64,000 bases of DNA, from contig NZ_LQPW01000154.1 in the NCBI RefSeq assembly GCF_002116635.1, positions 1-64,000 of the forward strand. Reading direction: 5' to 3'. Shown here piece by piece: positions 1 through 7,836 of the stretch (its first letter is position 1; each line of letters begins with the position of its first letter). This DNA comes from Mycobacterium szulgai. Lineage in GTDB: Bacteria > Actinomycetota > Actinomycetes > Mycobacteriales > Mycobacteriaceae. Under the pieces are notes generated by a model. It worked only from the letters and a program-made list of their open reading frames with translations, searched no databases and had not been told where the DNA came from. A program made the position numbers and the translations under genes.

Positions 1-2841
1 CGCCTGACCCCCACCACCACACTGACCCCCCCACCAGGCCCGCATTGGGAGTTAGTCACTACCGGTAAGGGAGATTTGGCTCATCTGGCCCTGGTCCCTG
101 CGGCCCCGCCCAGCGAGTTAGCCCCCGGGCAGATTCGGGTGGCGGTACGCGCTGCTGGACTCAACTTCCGTGATGTGGTGGTGGCCTTGGGCGCCATCGC
201 CGAAGACGGCTTGGGCGGTGAAGCCGCCGGGATCATCCTCGACGTGGCAGCGGATGTGACCGCCTTCCGCCGCGGTGATGCGGTCATGGGATTGTTTCCT
301 CAAAACGCTTTTGCCCCCACCGCGGTCACTGATCACCGCATGGTGGTTGCGCTGCCAGCGGGATGGTCGATGCCCTCGGCCGCTTCGGTGCCGGTGGCGG
401 TTTTAACCGCTTATGCCTCGCTGATCGAGGTGGGCGGGCTTCGTGCCGGCCAGCGGGTCTTGATCCACGCCGGGGCCGGCGGGGTCGGTCAAGCTGCCAT
501 CCAAATTGCTCGGCACCTCGGCGCCGAGGTCTATGCCACTGCCCACCCCAACAAACACCACGTCTTGCATCAGCTGGGCATTGCTGATGACCACATCGCG
601 TCCTCACGGACTCTAGATTTCGCCGACAAGTTCACCCAGACCACTGGTGGGCGCGGCATGGATCTGGTGTTAAACAGCCTGACCGGCGATTTCGTGGACC
701 GTTCACTGGATCTACTTGGCCCGGGCGGATGCTTGGTGGAGATCGGCAAAACCGATATCCGCCAGCCCCACGCCGTTGCGACCACACATCCTGGCGTGAG
801 CTACCACACCTACGACCTGTCCAAGGAAAGCCCCGAGCGGGCTAGTCAGCTCTGGCAGGGCGTGGTCGAAATGATCACCGCCGGTGCACTGCACCCGCTG
901 CCCACCACCAGTTATGGCCTGTTGCAGGCTCCCCGCGCGTTGCGGCATATGAGCCAAGCCCGCCACACCGGAAAAATCGTGCTGGTCCCTCCTCCCGTGT
1001 TCACCCCCGAGGGCAGCGTGCTCATCACCGGCGGCACCGGCACCCTGGGCGCCCTGTTCGCCGAGCATCTGATCACCCACTACGGCGTGCGGCATCTGCT
1101 TTTAGTCTCTCGCCGCGGCCCCCAGTCCCCCGGCGCCACTGAACTCAGCGCACACCTCAACGCCCTGGGCGCCCAGGTCACCATCAGCGCCGCCGATACC
1201 AGCAACCCCACCGAACTCGCCGCCCTACTGGCCGCCATCCCCCCAGCTCACCCCCTGACCGCGATCATCCACACCGCCGCGGTCCTGCAGGACGCCGTGC
1301 TCACCGAACTGACCCCCGACCAACTCCACAGCGTCTTGACCGCCAAAGCCGACACCGCCTGGCACCTACACCACCTCACCCGCCACCTACCCCTGGACGC
1401 CTTCATCCTGTTCTCCTCGGTTTCTGGGGTACTCGGGGCCTCCGGCCAGGCCAACTACGCCGCAGCCAACGCCTTCCTGGACGCCCTGGCCCACCACCGC
1501 CACCACCACCACCAGCCCGCGACCAGCCTGTCCTGGGGCTACTGGCAAACCACCAGCGCCATGACCGCCCACCTCGACAGCACCGACCAAGCCCGCCTCA
1601 CCCGCAACCACCTGGCCCCCATCACCACCGACCACGGCCTGGCCCTGTTCGACACCGCCCTGACCTATCACCGCCCTCATCTCATCCCCGCTCCTCTCAA
1701 CCACCACAGCCTGACCCGCCACGCCCGCCAACACGGCCTTGCCCCGCTGCTGTCGGCACTGACCACCACCCGCCGCCAAGCCAGCACCACCCCCACCCAC
1801 CACAGCCTGCACACCCAACTGGCCACCCAAACCCCCGCACAACAACACGCCACCCTGCTGGCCCTGGTCACCACCACCACCGCCACCGTGTTGGCCCACC
1901 CCGATGCCAGCGCACTAGATCCTGACCAACCGTTTAAAGACCTCGGCATCGACTCCCTGAGCGCCCTGGAACTACGCAACACCATGGCCCAACACGCCGG
2001 CCTGACCCTGCCCGCCACCTTGATCTTCGACCACCCCACCCCCACCGCCCTCACCCACTACCTGCACAGCGCACTCACCAGCAACACTCGTGCTATTGGC
2101 CCGCTTGGCCAGCTACTCAAAGCCGCCTACGACAAAAATCAGCGCTCAACACTGATAAACGTAATTGTCGCCGCATCGGATCTGGACCCCGCCAGTTCTT
2201 CTGAATTAACATCCGGCAGCGATCTCGAGAGGTCTCTCTTGAAGCCCGCTCAGGACGCGGCAGTGCACCTAGTGTGCATTTCAGAGTTCAGCGGTCAATA
2301 CCAACGCTTTGCGCACGGGTTTCCCGATAACGTAGAAGTGATAGAGATCCTCGCACCAGGTTTTTCAGGTACAGAGCCGCCGGCATCGGCGCGAGAGTCG
2401 GGGCAGGCGATCTTAGATGCCCTCGACCTGAACATTCTGAATCGCGGGATAGTGATTGTTGGCAGCGGAGTGACCTGCATTCCCGCACTTCAGCTATATC
2501 AGTTACTGGAGGCCGCGGATTTACTTTCGAGCGACCATCAACTCGGCCTGGTAGCGATGGCTCCGGTAAACACTTCCGACACCTCGAGCATTGGTGAGGA
2601 TTCCTTGATAATGGACGCGATCGCAACGCATTTAGAGGATGATGCAGACCTGATCGCGTTTGGACGCTACCTCAGCTTCGGCCTAGTGCTAAAGGATGGC
2701 CTGGACAAACGCATTTTGACCTTGAATCCATTTGTCAGCAGCGATATGGATGCCCCGGTCGAGTCACCGCTCACATTTGAGCCAGCAACCGCGGCGCTAC
2801 GCGTCCATAATTGGTTAACCGACATCGATATACTGATCTAG
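1..2841 (+). CDS. Modular type I polyketide synthase, 3' end (ER-KR-ACP-TE-like), 5' partial
   Basis: The reading frame is open from the first base, so this is the C-terminal 946 residues of a larger PKS. Domain order, counted from the first visible codon: enoyl reductase (about 1-330, NADPH motif GAGGVGQAAIQIA near 157), ketoreductase (about 335-560, TGGTGTLG, active-site run SSVSG then QANYAAANAF), acyl carrier protein (about 625-700, GIDSLSALELR with the phosphopantetheine Ser codon at 1954-1956), then a TE-like tail (about 755-946). It would carry out the last fully reducing extension, with KS-AT-DH upstream of the window. The TE-like tail reads VGSGVTC where PKS thioesterases have VGHSxGG, so the serine nucleophile appears lost, and no GDHF-type histidine is visible. 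DNA from about 2090 onward is noticeably less GC-rich than the Thr/His-rich module before it. The KSIII-like gene follows 24 bases after the stop. Confidence 0.93.
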   Translation, partial: RLTPTTTLTPPPGPHWELVTTGKGDLAHLALVPAAPPSELAPGQIRVAVRAAGLNFRDVVVALGAIAEDGLGGEAAGIILDVAADVTAFRRGDAVMGLFPQNAFAPTAVTDHRMVVALPAGWSMPSAASVPVAVLTAYASLIEVGGLRAGQRVLIHAGAGGVGQAAIQIARHLGAEVYATAHPNKHHVLHQLGIADDHIASSRTLDFADKFTQTTGGRGMDLVLNSLTGDFVDRSLDLLGPGGCLVEIGKTDIRQPHAVATTHPGVSYHTYDLSKESPERASQLWQGVVEMITAGALHPLPTTSYGLLQAPRALRHMSQARHTGKIVLVPPPVFTPEGSVLITGGTGTLGALFAEHLITHYGVRHLLLVSRRGPQSPGATELSAHLNALGAQVTISAADTSNPTELAALLAAIPPAHPLTAIIHTAAVLQDAVLTELTPDQLHSVLTAKADTAWHLHHLTRHLPLDAFILFSSVSGVLGASGQANYAAANAFLDALAHHRHHHHQPATSLSWGYWQTTSAMTAHLDSTDQARLTRNHLAPITTDHGLALFDTALTYHRPHLIPAPLNHHSLTRHARQHGLAPLLSALTTTRRQASTTPTHHSLHTQLATQTPAQQHATLLALVTTTTATVLAHPDASALDPDQPFKDLGIDSLSALELRNTMAQHAGLTLPATLIFDHPTPTALTHYLHSALTSNTRAIGPLGQLLKAAYDKNQRSTLINVIVAASDLDPASSSELTSGSDLERSLLKPAQDAAVHLVCISEFSGQYQRFAHGFPDNVEVIEILAPGFSGTEPPASARESGQAILDALDLNILNRGIVIVGSGVTCIPALQLYQLLEAADLLSSDHQLGLVAMAPVNTSDTSSIGEDSLIMDAIATHLEDDADLIAFGRYLSFGLVLKDGLDKRILTLNPFVSSDMDAPVESPLTFEPATAALRVHNWLTDIDILI

Positions 2842-2865
2842 CTTAGAAGCAAGGGACTGACTCAG

Positions 2866-3816
2866 ATGTTATGGGATGGCATATTTTTGAATTCGATAGG
2901 TACATTTCTTCCTCCCCGGATTCCATTCGAAACGATCAAGCCGCAGCTGAAAGGTGAGGTAGTCGACGCAAATGTCGATATCGAAAGTGTTTGCGTGTCG
3001 GATAAACCCTCATATGTGATGGGTGGGCTGGCAGCCAAGCAGGCGGTGGATAGATCCACCCATAAGGGGGAGGTGTTATCGCCGATCGTATATGCCGAGC
3101 CACTTTGCCTCGAACACCTCACCCCGGCATGTTACATCGAGCGCCTTCTTAAACAGGAGCATTCCTTAGCATTCGACTTAGATGCCGCGAGCGACAGCGG
3201 ACTGACAGCCATTGAAGTCGTTGCCAAGCTCCTCAAAAGTGACCCATCCACAGATGCCGGCCTCGTATGCGCCGCATCACGCATTCACGCTATAGATCGC
3301 TACCAGCATGGTGCTGCTTTAGGCGATGGTGCTGCCGCGGTCGTGGTTTCAAAGAAGGAGGGCTTTGCACGGCTCATCGCCAGCAATAGGACATCCTTTC
3401 CAGACTTCGAACTGCTCATGCGCAACAAAGGTTCCGTGGAGCGCCTGGAATTCAAGCACGGATTGGATGAGGTTGGATATGGCCCTTACGTCGGCACACT
3501 GTCCCGTGTCGTGCACGCAGGTATCGCTGCGACTTTAGCTGATGCCGAAATCACGGTGGATGACGTTTCGCATTTTTGCCCGCCAGCGCTCTACCGGCTA
3601 TCCGTGCAAGAGACATTTATCGGCTCTAGCAGCATTCCGCTTGAAAAGACATGTTGGGCCGAGCTGCGAAAGAATGGCCACGTCGGCGCCTGTGACCAGA
3701 TCATCGGGCTTGGTTATCTACTAGAAACTGGGCAGCTAAGCACAGGGCAGTACGTAATGCTGATTGGCGGTGGGGTGGGGTGGCGCTTCACCTGCCTGCT
3801 AATTCAAATGGTGTAA
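2866..3816 (+). CDS. FabH-like type III ketosynthase-fold protein with altered catalytic triad
   Basis: A 316-residue protein of the KSIII (FabH) fold. The ATG at 2866 follows an AAGGGA ribosome site at 2851 and sits 24 bases after the PKS stop, so the two are probably co-transcribed. The nucleophile region reads FDLDAASDSG where FabH has FDLxAACSG, so Ser replaces the condensing Cys. The usual HQAN histidine region reads CPPALYRL and the GNTSA asparagine region reads GHVGA, so none of the Cys-His-Asn triad is retained by this alignment. Ordinary Claisen condensation is therefore unlikely. Family members with such changes (mup045 in the mycolactone cluster, NonJ/NonK in nonactin) are linked to ester (C-O) bond formation. 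By inference it could release or esterify the polyketide made by the adjacent PKS. Base composition is lower in GC than the chromosomal genes downstream. Confidence 0.85.
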   Translation: MLWDGIFLNSIGTFLPPRIPFETIKPQLKGEVVDANVDIESVCVSDKPSYVMGGLAAKQAVDRSTHKGEVLSPIVYAEPLCLEHLTPACYIERLLKQEHSLAFDLDAASDSGLTAIEVVAKLLKSDPSTDAGLVCAASRIHAIDRYQHGAALGDGAAAVVVSKKEGFARLIASNRTSFPDFELLMRNKGSVERLEFKHGLDEVGYGPYVGTLSRVVHAGIAATLADAEITVDDVSHFCPPALYRLSVQETFIGSSSIPLEKTCWAELRKNGHVGACDQIIGLGYLLETGQLSTGQYVMLIGGGVGWRFTCLLIQMV

Positions 3817-3989
3817 CCAGGCGGACGCAAACTCGTTCAGGCATCATCAACGCCCAACGACAGCTCGGCCATCGCTTCGCGCCGGGCATCGACCCGCCGA
3901 AATGGGTGTCCGACCGGTTTCCAGCAGCAAGCCTCCAAAACCGGCGGACACCATATCCCGATGCGTTCGGGCCGACTATCTGACTGCGG

Positions 3990-4160
3990 TGCCACGACCG
4001 GCCCGCAGTCCCGCCGAACTTTCACCGCGCTGCTAACCTCAACAGACCGCCGCGACGCCGATTCCCTACGCCTCGCGATCGCGACAACCATGGGCGACCT
4101 GCCTCCGCACGTGCTCCGATCGATCACGTGGGCATCGAAATGGCCCGCCACATGCGTGGC
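3990..4160 (+). mobile_element. IS30-family transposase remnant, catalytic-half fragment
   Basis: A + strand translation gives DADSLRLAIATTMGDL, then PPHVLRSITW, the stretch leading to the second catalytic Asp of IS30-type transposases. Directly after SITW the frame is lost. The next frame reads GIEMARHM, as expected after a small deletion that removed the usual DQ (the catalytic Asp). No intact transposase and no terminal repeats are visible. It is an inactive fragment. Confidence 0.7.
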
Positions 4161-4205
4161 GATGAGTCCTGTCCATGCGCAACGGTCCCGGGTCAAGCGA
4201 CCTAA

Positions 4206-4400
4206 CCTGTGGCGGCCGGATCAAGCGTGAATGCGGTTGGCAGACAGCCTGATAGATGCTTTCGTGACATAACCACATCAATGGGTCTCGGGATATTTGC
4301 CTCGCAGGTGACGGGCGATCTGTTGCGGACTCCACCGTTGAGCGAGCAGTTCGGCGACCAGGTCGCACAAGGCGGGGTTCTTGTCGACCCGCCGCCGCAC
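4206..4400 (-). mobile_element. IS30-family transposase remnant, N-half fragment in opposite orientation
   Basis: On the minus strand 4400 to about 4290 reads VDKNPALCDLVAELLAQRWS then PQQIARHLRGKYPETH and a stop. In another frame it continues as MWLCHESIYQAVCQP and SRLIRPPQ. Both are typical of the DNA-binding N-half of IS30-family transposases. The fragment is frameshifted and lies tail to tail with the + strand catalytic-half piece, so the element was rearranged by inversion as well as decayed. Confidence 0.75.
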
Positions 4401-4408
4401 CGCGGGGC

Positions 4409-4519
4409 ATGATGCAGCCGCACGACGTCGCCGCCGTCATCGCCTTTCTTGCCAGCGACGATGCCGTGGCCATCCACGGCGCGGTGTACCGAGTCGACAA
4501 CGGCAAGGGCGCCGGCTGA
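4409..4519 (+). pseudogene. C-terminal tail of a short-chain dehydrogenase
   Basis: A 36-codon frame ends in a tail of SDR type: DVAAVIAFLASDDAVAIHG followed by YRVDNG, which is the conserved C-terminal strand and helix that follow the substrate loop in SDR oxidoreductases. No Rossmann glycine motif or YxxxK catalytic motif is upstream. The DNA on its left is transposase debris. This is most likely the stump of an SDR gene cut by insertion of the IS30 element or by the event that brought in the PKS block. Confidence 0.6.
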
Positions 4520-4620
4520 ATCAGGCCCGATAAAGGTTCGGGCACGTTTCAGTCTCGGCCATTACGGCACCGCCGTATCCGTCGTCCCGTCAATAACAAT
4601 GCGGGATATGACGCAATCGC

Positions 4621-4734
4621 CGGATGGTGCCGGCCCGCAGCGCCCGGCTGCGCCGGGCTTGCGACCGGTCACGGGGCCGGATGGTGCCGGCCCGCAGCGC
4701 CCGGCTGCGCCGGGCTTGCGACCGGTCACGGGGC
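4621..4734 (+). repeat. Perfect 57-bp tandem duplication with internal hairpins
   Basis: Bases 4621-4677 and 4678-4734 are identical. Each copy contains a short inverted repeat (GCCCGGC TGC GCCGGGC) that could form a 7-bp stem. It lies immediately upstream of the oxidoreductase start at 4747, so copy number could affect its leader. It translates without stops in the downstream gene's frame, but that is probably incidental. Confidence 0.9.
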
Positions 4735-4746
4735 GGGAGCCCAGCT

Positions 4747-6183
4747 TTGGCCCGTGAGATATCCCGCCAGACGTTCCTGCGGGGCGCCGCCGGTGCACTA
4801 GCCGCCGGCGCGATCTTTGGGCCGGCGCGGGCTATCGCCGATCCGACTGCCTCCGGCTTAGACGGTCTCACCACCGCCCTCGGCGGACGGGTGCTACAGC
4901 CGGGCGACCCCCAATTCGCCACGGCCAAACAGGTTTTCAACACCAACTACAACGATTCGACACCGGCGGTGATCGTCACCCCGACCTCGGCGGCGGACGT
5001 GCAAAAGGCGATGGCATTCGCTGCTGCCCACAATCTCAAGGTCGCACCGCGCAGTGGTGGGCACTCCTATACCGGGGCGTCCACGGCCAACGGGACCATG
5101 GTGCTCGATCTGCGGCAACTGCCGGGCGGAGTCAAATTCGACGCCGCAACCAATCACGTGACGGTCACACCGGCGACCACGCTCTATGAGATACACGAAG
5201 TGTTGGCCGCGTCCGGCCGGGGGATCCCGACGGGCACCTGCCCCTCGGTCGGCGCCGCGGGGCACGCCCTGGGTGGCGGCATGGGGGCTAATTCGAGGCA
5301 CGCGGGGCTGCTCTGTGACCAGCTGACCTCGGCCTCAGTGGTGCTGCCCAACGGGCAGGCGGTCACCGCGTCAGCCTCCAGCAACCCCGACCTGTTCTGG
5401 GCGTTACGCGGCGGCGGTGGCGGAAACTTCGGAGTGACAACCTCTTTGACGTTTGCCACCTTCGCCACCCAGGACGTCGACGCGGTGAACCTCAACTTCC
5501 CGCCGGAAGCCTTCGCCCAGGTTCTGGTCGGCTGGCAGAACTGGCTGCGGACCGCGGACAAGAACAGCTGGGCACTGGCCGACAGCACCACCGACGGGCT
5601 CGGCACGCATTGCCGGATCCTTGCGACCTGCCCAGCTGGGTCAGGTAATAGCGTTGCGAGCGCCATAATCTCAGCCGTTGGAGTACAACCGACCGGAACC
5701 GACAACCACACGTTCAACTACCTGGACCTGGTGAGGTATCTGGCCGTCAACAACCTCAATCCGTCCCCGCTGGGATATGTCGGCGGGTCCGACGTCTTTC
5801 CCACCGTCAACGCGGCCGTCGCCAAGGGGATCGCCGCAGCGGTCGACGCCTTTCCCCGCGGTGCCGGGCGCATGCTGGCGATCATGCATGCTCTCGACGG
5901 CGCACTCGCCAGCGTGCAACCGGCGGCCTCAGCCTTCCCGTGGCGTCGGCAGTCCGCCCTGGTGCAGTGGTACGTCGAGACTTCCGGATCGCCATCGGCG
6001 GCGACCAGCTGGCTGGGCACGGCACACCAAGCGGTACAACCGTATTCGGTTGGTGGGTATGTGAACTACATCGAGGCCAACCAGCCGGCCGCACGCTACT
6101 TCGGACCGAATCTGTCTAAGCTAAGCGCTGTACGGCAGAAGTACGATCCCGGCCGGGTCATGTTCTCGGGGCTGAACTTCTAA
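4747..6183 (+). CDS. FAD-linked oxidoreductase, berberine-bridge-enzyme type, exported
   Basis: A 478-residue flavoprotein with a PCMH-type FAD domain. SAADVQKAMAFAAAHN precedes the flavin-attachment motif RSGGHSY, GAAGHALGGGMG follows, and the BBE C-terminal motif VNYIEA then KYDPGRVMF closes the protein. Such enzymes oxidise alcohols or sugars to ketones or lactones using FAD and O2. TTG at 4747 is chosen because the residues before it come from the tandem repeat and because the signal sequence then begins at once: AREISRQTFLRGAAGALA resembles a Tat signal, but RQ replaces the twin RR. Upstream GGGCGGGAG could be the ribosome site. Length and signal fit the M. tuberculosis Rv0063 family, the first anchor of backbone synteny. 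Confidence 0.88.
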   Translation: MAREISRQTFLRGAAGALAAGAIFGPARAIADPTASGLDGLTTALGGRVLQPGDPQFATAKQVFNTNYNDSTPAVIVTPTSAADVQKAMAFAAAHNLKVAPRSGGHSYTGASTANGTMVLDLRQLPGGVKFDAATNHVTVTPATTLYEIHEVLAASGRGIPTGTCPSVGAAGHALGGGMGANSRHAGLLCDQLTSASVVLPNGQAVTASASSNPDLFWALRGGGGGNFGVTTSLTFATFATQDVDAVNLNFPPEAFAQVLVGWQNWLRTADKNSWALADSTTDGLGTHCRILATCPAGSGNSVASAIISAVGVQPTGTDNHTFNYLDLVRYLAVNNLNPSPLGYVGGSDVFPTVNAAVAKGIAAAVDAFPRGAGRMLAIMHALDGALASVQPAASAFPWRRQSALVQWYVETSGSPSAATSWLGTAHQAVQPYSVGGYVNYIEANQPAARYFGPNLSKLSAVRQKYDPGRVMFSGLNF

Positions 6184-6277
6184 CTGCCAAGACGCCGCCG
6201 AAGTACCACAGCGCGATAATCTGCTTCGGGGGCAGCCTCGACCATCGATGTTCGGTGGTAGCTATTGGGAGTCAACG

Positions 6278-7351
6278 ATGACTGCGATGTTCGGCCGATG
6301 GTGGCAGGCCGACCAGTATGACTGGTTCTCCGGCTACCTGGCGGCACGCGGCCTCAGCGGTGCCACCCGGGCATTGATGGCATTCATCGCGGCCTCGATG
6401 GTGTTGTGCCTTGTCGCGTTGCTGGCCGGCTCGGACGGTCCGCGCGGGCAGGTACCGGTCGCGATGACCTGGGTCGCCATCGCCGGGGGACTCGCGGGGG
6501 TCTTGCTATGGATGTGGCGCTGGCCGACGCGCGCGCAGTCGGTGGCCTTCGCGCTCACGTGCAACACCGCGGTCGCTTTGGCGTGTCTGGCGCACCCCAA
6601 CCCGCTGGCCGCTCTGATCGGCTGCATCGCTTTCGCTACCTTCGGTGCCTACATCGCCTTCTTCCACACCACCGGGTTCGTGCTGTACAACTTCGCAGTG
6701 GCCGCCGGTGTCGGCCTCTTTGAGGCCGCGCGACTGGCGACCTCCGGACACCCCAGCCTGGCGGGCGTTGATCTATGGCTGGTGGTCGAGGTCAACATCG
6801 CGCTACCGCTTGCCATCCGGATCCTGGTCCGCGCGCTGGCGGGAGACCTGCTGAGTGCCGACCGCGACCCGTTGACGGGCCTGCTCAACCGGCGGGCGTT
6901 TCAGCACAACGGCCTGGGGATGATCCTGGCGCGGCGCGGCATCGACGCGCATCTCGTTGTGCTGTCAATCGACCTCGACAACTTCAAAGCCCTCAACGAC
7001 AGCCGCGGCCACGCCGCAGGCGATCGCGCATTGGTCCAGGTCGCCCAAGCGCTACTGGCAGTCGCCGACAGCCAAGCGGTGGTGGCGCGCAGTGGAGGTG
7101 AGGAATTTCTGCTCGCGGGCACCGCGCCGACGTGCAACGCCGACAAGTTGGCCGCCGAGTTGTGCCACGCCATCGCGGCCTCGACCGCGGGAGTGACCGC
7201 GAGCATCGGCACCGCCTGCGTCCTGCTGGATGAAACCGCACATAACGACCCTCAGATCCTTCTCGCCGAATTGATCACCGCCTCAGATGCCGCGATGTAT
7301 CAGGCGAAGCGGCTAGGGGGCAATCGCTTTCATCACCACCAGTTGTGTTGA
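6278..7351 (+). CDS. Membrane-anchored GGDEF diguanylate cyclase
   Basis: A 357-residue protein with about five hydrophobic helices in residues 20-190, followed by a GGDEF domain (DPLTGLLNRRAF, IDLDNFKALNDSRGH, active-site loop RSGGEEF). It should make c-di-GMP from two GTP. GGEEF is an active variant. No RxxD inhibitory site is seen just before the loop. ATG 6278 is preferred over 6248 because GGGAG stands shortly before it. It is a single gene between the FAD oxidoreductase and the F420 reductase. No EAL domain is present. Confidence 0.9.
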   Translation: MTAMFGRWWQADQYDWFSGYLAARGLSGATRALMAFIAASMVLCLVALLAGSDGPRGQVPVAMTWVAIAGGLAGVLLWMWRWPTRAQSVAFALTCNTAVALACLAHPNPLAALIGCIAFATFGAYIAFFHTTGFVLYNFAVAAGVGLFEAARLATSGHPSLAGVDLWLVVEVNIALPLAIRILVRALAGDLLSADRDPLTGLLNRRAFQHNGLGMILARRGIDAHLVVLSIDLDNFKALNDSRGHAAGDRALVQVAQALLAVADSQAVVARSGGEEFLLAGTAPTCNADKLAAELCHAIAASTAGVTASIGTACVLLDETAHNDPQILLAELITASDAAMYQAKRLGGNRFHHHQLC

Positions 7352-7410
7352 CCCGCCGGGTGCCCCGGCCTTGGGAATGCATTGGACGCGCCGAAGTGTT
7401 AAGCACGGGT

Positions 7411-7833
7411 ATGGCTGATCACATCGAGCTGAGCCCTACGGATTGGGTACGCGCGCAGACCGAGAAGATATTGAAGCAGGGCACCACCGACGGGGTTGAA
7501 ATCTTCGACCGCCCCGTTGTGCTGCTGACCATCACTGGTGCAAAATCGGGCAAGCAGCGCTACGTGCCGCTGATGCGCGTCGAAAAAGACGGGCGCTACG
7601 CCATCGTCGCGTCGAAGGGCGGGGCTCCGGAGCACCCTTCCTGGTACCACAACCTGAGGGTCAATCCGGCGGTGACACTGCAGGACGGCGACAAAGTCGT
7701 CACCCTCACAGCTCGCGAAGTCGAGGGCAGCGAGCGCGAACAGTGGTGGCAGCTGGCGGTCGAAGCCTATCCCCCCTACGCCGAATACCAGACGAAGACA
7801 ACCAGGCAGATCCCGGTCTTCGTGCTCGAGTAG
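7411..7833 (+). CDS. Ddn-type F420-dependent nitroreductase/quinone reductase family protein
   Basis: A 140-residue split-barrel protein of the deazaflavin-dependent nitroreductase family. Conserved features are LLTITGAKSGKQRYVPLM (F420-binding region), KGGAPEHPSWYHNLRVNP and the C-terminal RQIPVFVLE. Members use F420H2 to reduce quinones or nitro compounds at the membrane, and Ddn of M. tuberculosis activates pretomanid. The ATG at 7411 gives the usual length; the frame upstream adds non-family residues. It converges with the amidohydrolase gene, with 3 bases between stops. Confidence 0.9.
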   Translation: MADHIELSPTDWVRAQTEKILKQGTTDGVEIFDRPVVLLTITGAKSGKQRYVPLMRVEKDGRYAIVASKGGAPEHPSWYHNLRVNPAVTLQDGDKVVTLTAREVEGSEREQWWQLAVEAYPPYAEYQTKTTRQIPVFVLE

Positions 7834-7836
7834 TCC

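Noticed and set aside
1387..1899. 170-codon minus-strand frame rich in Gly/Val inside the PKS
   Set aside because: It is the shadow of the Thr/His-rich KR-ACP region; the repeated ACC/CAC codons read as GGT/GTG on the other strand. It looks PGRS-like but is an artefact.
4066..4545. Long minus-strand frame over the IS30/SDR debris
   Set aside because: It covers part of the transposase fragment in one frame only and otherwise has no family likeness; treated as decayed DNA.
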